From assembly GCA_031553975.1 (NCBI GenBank), contig JAVBKP010000093.1:1-10148 (forward strand): a stretch of DNA of 10,148 nt. Reading direction: 5' to 3'. Made by a program: the position numbers and the translations under genes. Source of the DNA: JAVBKP01 sp031553975. Lineage in GTDB: Bacteria > Bacillota > Clostridia > Peptostreptococcales > Anaerovoracaceae. Within the stretch, counting starts at the first letter, position 1. Each line of letters starts with the position of its first letter. Positions 8,476 to 10,148 of the stretch are shown here, piece after piece. The notes under the pieces were generated by a model. That model ran no database searches. It saw nothing but the letters and a program-made list of their open reading frames with translations, and was not told the origin of the DNA.

Positions 8476-8520
8476 AAAAAATAATACACTTGACACGCTT
8501 AGGTGACAAGTGTATTATTT
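8476..8520. terminator. long palindrome, likely bidirectional terminator
   Basis: Perfect 14-bp arms AAATAATACACTTG (8479-8492) and CAAGTGTATTATTT (8507-8520) flank a 14-base centre that can add three more pairs (CAC/GTG) after one mismatch. On the - strand the stem is followed directly by a T6 run (8481-8476), making a good intrinsic terminator for the toxin mRNA arriving from the right. On the + strand it could end the small membrane-protein transcript, with the T-rich part inside the stem. It also contains the + strand promoter at 8490-8518. Confidence 0.75.
8490..8518 (+). promoter_or_regulatory. sigma-A promoter candidate for antisense RNA
   Basis: TTGACA (8490-8495), a 17-base spacer and TATTAT (8513-8518) give a near-consensus promoter with start expected near A8525. 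No + strand protein gene follows closely; what follows is a short structured segment ending in an intrinsic terminator at 8588. The caveat is that the palindrome produces a similar but weaker pair (TTGTCA, TATTAT) on the - strand, so part of the match is forced by symmetry. Confidence 0.55.
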
Positions 8521-8524
8521 AATT

Positions 8525-8588
8525 AATGGATTACCGCTTTTGGTGTGGCGGTGCCACTATACGCACCGCTCTACTAAGGGCGGTTTTT
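8525..8588 (+). ncRNA. candidate antitoxin antisense RNA, about 64 nt
   Basis: This would be transcribed from the promoter at 8490-8518 and stopped by the hairpin at 8565-8588. It is fully complementary to the 3' UTR of the - strand toxin mRNA and overlaps the toxin's last codons and stop (8574-8576). It contains alternating complementary pieces: ACCGC (8533), GCGGT (8548), ACCGC (8565) and GCGGT (8580). Pairing 1:2 and 3:4 leaves GCCACUAUAC (8553-8562) unpaired between two hairpins. The alternative GCGGUGC/GCACCGC hairpin (8548-8569) puts CACUAUAC in an eight-base loop. Either way the same segment is exposed as a possible first contact with the toxin mRNA. The inferred role is to trigger degradation or block translation of the toxin mRNA, as SR4 and RatA do for bsrG and txpA. 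There is no experimental evidence here. Confidence 0.5.
8565..8588 (+). terminator. intrinsic terminator of the antisense RNA
   Basis: ACCGCTCT (8565-8572), loop ACTA and AGGGCGGT (8577-8584) form eight pairs, one of them G-U, followed by TTTT. On the opposite strand that G-U becomes a C/A mismatch and no T-run follows, so it is oriented for + strand transcription. It sits on top of the toxin stop codon. Confidence 0.7.
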
Positions 8589-8672
8589 GCTATTCTGGTA
8601 TGCAATTATGCAAATTGTTATTACGCCGATCAAAACCAACGTATACGCAAATAAGCCTTCATATGTAACCAT
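8574..8672 (-). CDS. candidate holin-like type I toxin peptide, 32 residues
   Basis: This encodes a 32-residue peptide starting MVTYEGLF, then one hydrophobic helix (about residues 7-25) and a short polar basic tail (QNSKNRP). The M-x-x-Y-E-x-L opening, single helix and charged end are the pattern of small Firmicute toxins such as TxpA and BsrG and of the peptides annotated as putative holin-like toxin (Hol_Tox). These insert into the membrane. The ATG at 8672 has GGGAGGA ten bases upstream; an in-frame GTG at 8678, four bases after GGAGG, would give 34 residues. Frame extensions to ATG 8711 or TTG 8798 are unlikely: the first lacks a Shine-Dalgarno and the second lies in the promoter's -35 box. 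Expression is probably held down by the antisense RNA and by folding of its own mRNA ends. Family recognition is by pattern only, without a search. Confidence 0.72.
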   Translation of the reverse strand: MVTYEGLFAYTLVLIGVITICIIAYQNSKNRP

Positions 8673-8681
8673 ACTCACATG

Positions 8682-8688
8682 TCCTCCC
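8682..8688 (-). promoter_or_regulatory. Shine-Dalgarno of the toxin gene
   Basis: GGGAGGA on the - strand is the only strong ribosome binding site in this mRNA. It places initiation at GTG 8678 or ATG 8672 and argues against the longer readings. An ATG at 8680 immediately followed by TGA lies out of frame between the site and the starts. Confidence 0.75.
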
Positions 8689-8769
8689 TTCACGTCCCAA
8701 TACCCCTTCATCTTAGTTTTGAACAAAAAAGAATAGTATAGTGGCGTGCCAAGCAGTAACCCTAAATGC

Positions 8770-8798
8770 ATATTACCATAGATAATATTAATTGTCAA
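8770..8798 (-). promoter_or_regulatory. sigma-A promoter of the toxin mRNA
   Basis: Reading the - strand, TTGACA (8798-8793), a 17-base spacer and TAATAT (8775-8770) form a near-consensus promoter with A/T-rich sequence upstream. The start is expected near A8763. Transcription to the T6 run at 8476 would make an mRNA of about 288 nt with a leader of about 90 nt. That is close to the known length of bsrG mRNA (about 294 nt). Confidence 0.8.
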
Positions 8799-8875
8799 TA
8801 TATTACATTTAAATATTTTATTGGAATAAAAACCAAAAAAACAATAATAGGCTTAAACCACAACAAAAGATAAAA
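8799..8875. other. A/T-rich spacer between divergent promoters
   Basis: This stretch separates the leftward toxin promoter from the rightward surface-protein promoter. It is very A/T-rich with several A-runs, which could serve as upstream promoter elements for either side. I see no gene or clear operator in it. Confidence 0.5.
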
Positions 8876-8904
8876 TTGACAATGCACAGTCCCGATACTA
8901 TAAT
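8876..8904 (+). promoter_or_regulatory. perfect-consensus sigma-A promoter of the SLH protein gene
   Basis: TTGACA (8876-8881), exactly 17 bases and TATAAT (8899-8904) match both boxes in full, with A/T-rich sequence upstream. The start is expected near A8911, giving a leader of about 38 bases. The leader includes a small palindrome TATAG-GTA-CTATA (8916-8928) just ahead of the ribosome binding site. Strong constitutive expression, as for an abundant surface protein, is the simplest reading. Confidence 0.9.
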
Positions 8905-8935
8905 GGACTTATCTTTATAGGTACTATACCAATCT

Positions 8936-8941
8936 AGGAGG
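8936..8941 (+). promoter_or_regulatory. Shine-Dalgarno selecting the GTG start of the SLH protein
   Basis: AGGAGG followed by T lies seven bases before GTG 8949. The protein from that GTG begins with a textbook signal peptide, whereas the next in-frame ATG (9003) would cut it in half. Confidence 0.9.
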
Positions 8942-8948
8942 TAAGAAA

Positions 8949-10148
8949 GTGAGAAGAAAATCATTCATTAAAACCATATGTATTCTCGTATTATCACTCA
9001 TCATGACTACAACTATGGTCTTTGCTGATAATATTAGCCAAGTTCAGGGGAACGGAAACATCATTATTTTCTCTGATGTATCCACTAATTTTTGGGCAAA
9101 AGATGCCATTGACTACTTTACATCACAAGGTGTGGTGTCAGGGATGCCAGATGGAAAATTTCACCCAAATGACGGTGTGACAAGAGAGCAGTTCGCTAGA
9201 ATGCTAGTGGGCGCATTTGATCCCGAACTAGAAACACCAAACACACCAACATTCAAAGATGTGGCCGAAAACAGATGGTCATATCCATACATTGAAACCT
9301 GCAAAGACTATTTAACAGCCTATACAAATCCTATGGGTGGGTTACCATCTTTTCATCCAGCAGAGTTTGCCACACGTGAAGACATTGCAGTTGCACTAGT
9401 AAGAATGATAGGGCTAACAGACAAAGATGCAAAAGACCCTTATCTTGCTGCCCGAAGATTTCCAGACGCTACTGAGATTTCTCCAGGGCTAGTAGGGTAT
9501 GTCAGCGTAGCTGTTGAAAAAGGAATATTTTCTGGACGACCAGATGGCACTTTTGGCCCTACCGATGGGATAACACGTGCAGAGACTGTTGTTGTTTTGA
9601 ATAAAGTGCTCAAACAAGCAGTGACAAGCATCAATGCAGAGTTAGAGCTGACCGCCAAGGTGGTATATGGACAAGATCCGAAAAAAGTAACCATTTCAAT
9701 TACAACCATAGAAGGCGCCAAGGTATCTGTTGATGGGAACAATGTAGTCGTTGGCAACAATGGATACAATCAATATCAAGGTGCGTATACATATACTTTT
9801 GAACAAGAAGGCAGCAAGACATTTAATATAACAGCATCAAAGGCTGGTAAAACCAATCAAATTCAGGTTGTAGCCAAATATGAAGAAAGTGCGCCAACTT
9901 TAAATGTGACAAGTGCTCCCACCACATCAAATGTAAAAACCGTTGAGATTAGTGGAACTGTTAGCGATAAAGCCGATAAAAATGTGATAGTCACGGTGAA
10001 TGGTGAGAAAGCGTATACGCTATACAGCGGTAGTAGTAATTGGAGTAAAACATTAACCTTAGCAGAAGGTGAGAATAAGATAACAATTGTTGCTACCAAC
10101 AGTTTAGGCAAAAGTACTACGGTAGAGAAAATCATTACATTTGGAGTA
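8949..10148 (+). CDS. SLH-domain surface protein with Ig-like domains, 3' end outside window
   Basis: Secreted protein anchored to the cell wall; 400 codons are visible and the frame is still open at the window end. Residues 1-26 are a signal peptide (basic MRRK, hydrophobic core, likely cleavage after VFA). Three SLH repeats follow: about 41-90 (FSDV...TRE), 102-155 (FKDV...TRED) and 171-222 (FPDA...TRAE). Such triplets bind secondary cell-wall polysaccharide, usually pyruvylated. Repeat 2 has a slightly longer loop (NPMGGLPSFHPAEF). After them, about 230-311 is a beta-rich segment, and 315-398 resembles a bacterial Ig-like module (SGTVSD, TVNG, L-x-EGENKITIVATNS-x-G). The C-terminal function is not visible, so it could be an S-layer protein, a wall enzyme or an adhesin. 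It has its own perfect promoter and starts with GTG. Confidence 0.93.
   Translation, partial: MRRKSFIKTICILVLSLIMTTTMVFADNISQVQGNGNIIIFSDVSTNFWAKDAIDYFTSQGVVSGMPDGKFHPNDGVTREQFARMLVGAFDPELETPNTPTFKDVAENRWSYPYIETCKDYLTAYTNPMGGLPSFHPAEFATREDIAVALVRMIGLTDKDAKDPYLAARRFPDATEISPGLVGYVSVAVEKGIFSGRPDGTFGPTDGITRAETVVVLNKVLKQAVTSINAELELTAKVVYGQDPKKVTISITTIEGAKVSVDGNNVVVGNNGYNQYQGAYTYTFEQEGSKTFNITASKAGKTNQIQVVAKYEESAPTLNVTSAPTTSNVKTVEISGTVSDKADKNVIVTVNGEKAYTLYSGSSNWSKTLTLAEGENKITIVATNSLGKSTTVEKIITFGV

Larger units (their letters stand above)
8528..8762 (-). repeat. inverted repeat pairing the 5' end and 3' UTR of the toxin mRNA
   Basis: In the toxin mRNA, GGGUUACUGC (8762-8753) can pair over ten positions, two of them G-U, with GCGGUAAUCC (8537-8528). 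UUGG (8752-8749) can pair with CCAA (8543-8540). GCCACUAUAC (8745-8736) pairs perfectly with GUAUAGUGGC (8562-8553). The blocks are collinear and flank the coding region, so they would close the mRNA into a loop. The same arrangement makes the antisense RNA's 5' part resemble the toxin leader. Confidence 0.7.

Noticed and set aside
8525..8588. Riboswitch controlling a downstream + strand gene
   Set aside because: No + strand gene follows until 8949, which has its own perfect promoter. The segment matches no riboswitch consensus I know, and it overlaps the toxin gene antisense.
8574..8798. 74-residue - strand reading of the toxin frame from TTG 8798
   Set aside because: The TTG is the first half of the promoter -35 box TTGACA and has no Shine-Dalgarno. 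The ATG at 8711 (45 residues) also lacks one, while GGGAGGA precedes 8678/8672.
8911..8930. ACTATAC shared by the SLH leader and the antisense RNA/toxin leader, as trans-regulation
   Set aside because: It is only seven bases, A/T-rich, and partly explained by a local palindrome; chance is sufficient.
1..10148. tRNA, rRNA, CRISPR array, insertion sequence or prophage genes
   Set aside because: No cloverleaf or rRNA segments, no regularly spaced repeats, and no transposase or integrase frames were seen.

Overview
The window reads as chromosomal DNA of a low-to-moderate GC, anaerobic, fermentative Firmicute, most likely a Clostridia member. The grounds are AGGAGG-type ribosome binding sites, near-consensus sigma-A promoters, a clostridial-type single-chain pyruvate:ferredoxin oxidoreductase, an intracellular glycogen/maltodextrin pathway and an SLH-anchored surface protein. 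I cannot name the species.

Left part (1-7940, all + strand) is central carbon metabolism. A 5'-truncated glycogen phosphorylase (glgP) is followed by a 98-base gap with two hairpins, then a cytoplasmic GH13 alpha-glucanase (neopullulanase/cyclomaltodextrinase type). Fifteen bases further on is a complete 1172-residue pyruvate:ferredoxin oxidoreductase whose Shine-Dalgarno overlaps the GH13 stop codon. Together they release glucose-1-phosphate and maltodextrins from storage glucan and, at the other end of glycolysis, turn pyruvate into acetyl-CoA and reduced ferredoxin. A strong terminator at 7952-7981 ends this unit.

Middle part (8078-8459, +) is a two-gene unit of 60-62-residue membrane proteins with similar layouts and no known function. 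It ends at a long palindrome (8479-8520).

The most interesting segment is 8476-8798. On the - strand, a near-consensus promoter (8798-8770) would drive an mRNA of about 288 nt encoding a 32-residue single-helix peptide (8672-8574) that looks like the Firmicute holin-like/TxpA-BsrG class of type I toxins. On the + strand, a second near-consensus promoter (8490-8518) lies inside the palindrome that would terminate the toxin mRNA. It would drive a roughly 64-nt antisense RNA ending at a good intrinsic terminator (8565-8588) that overlaps the toxin stop codon. The 5' end of the toxin mRNA is complementary to its own 3' UTR in two collinear 10-bp blocks plus a 4-bp block between them, so the antisense RNA's 5' part resembles the toxin leader. 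This has the architecture of a type I toxin-antitoxin locus with 5'-3' mRNA circularisation. It is inferred from sequence alone.

Right part (8876-10148, +) has a perfect-consensus TTGACA-17-TATAAT promoter, a short leader and a GTG-started gene running off the window. It encodes a signal peptide, three SLH cell-wall anchoring repeats and Ig-like beta domains.
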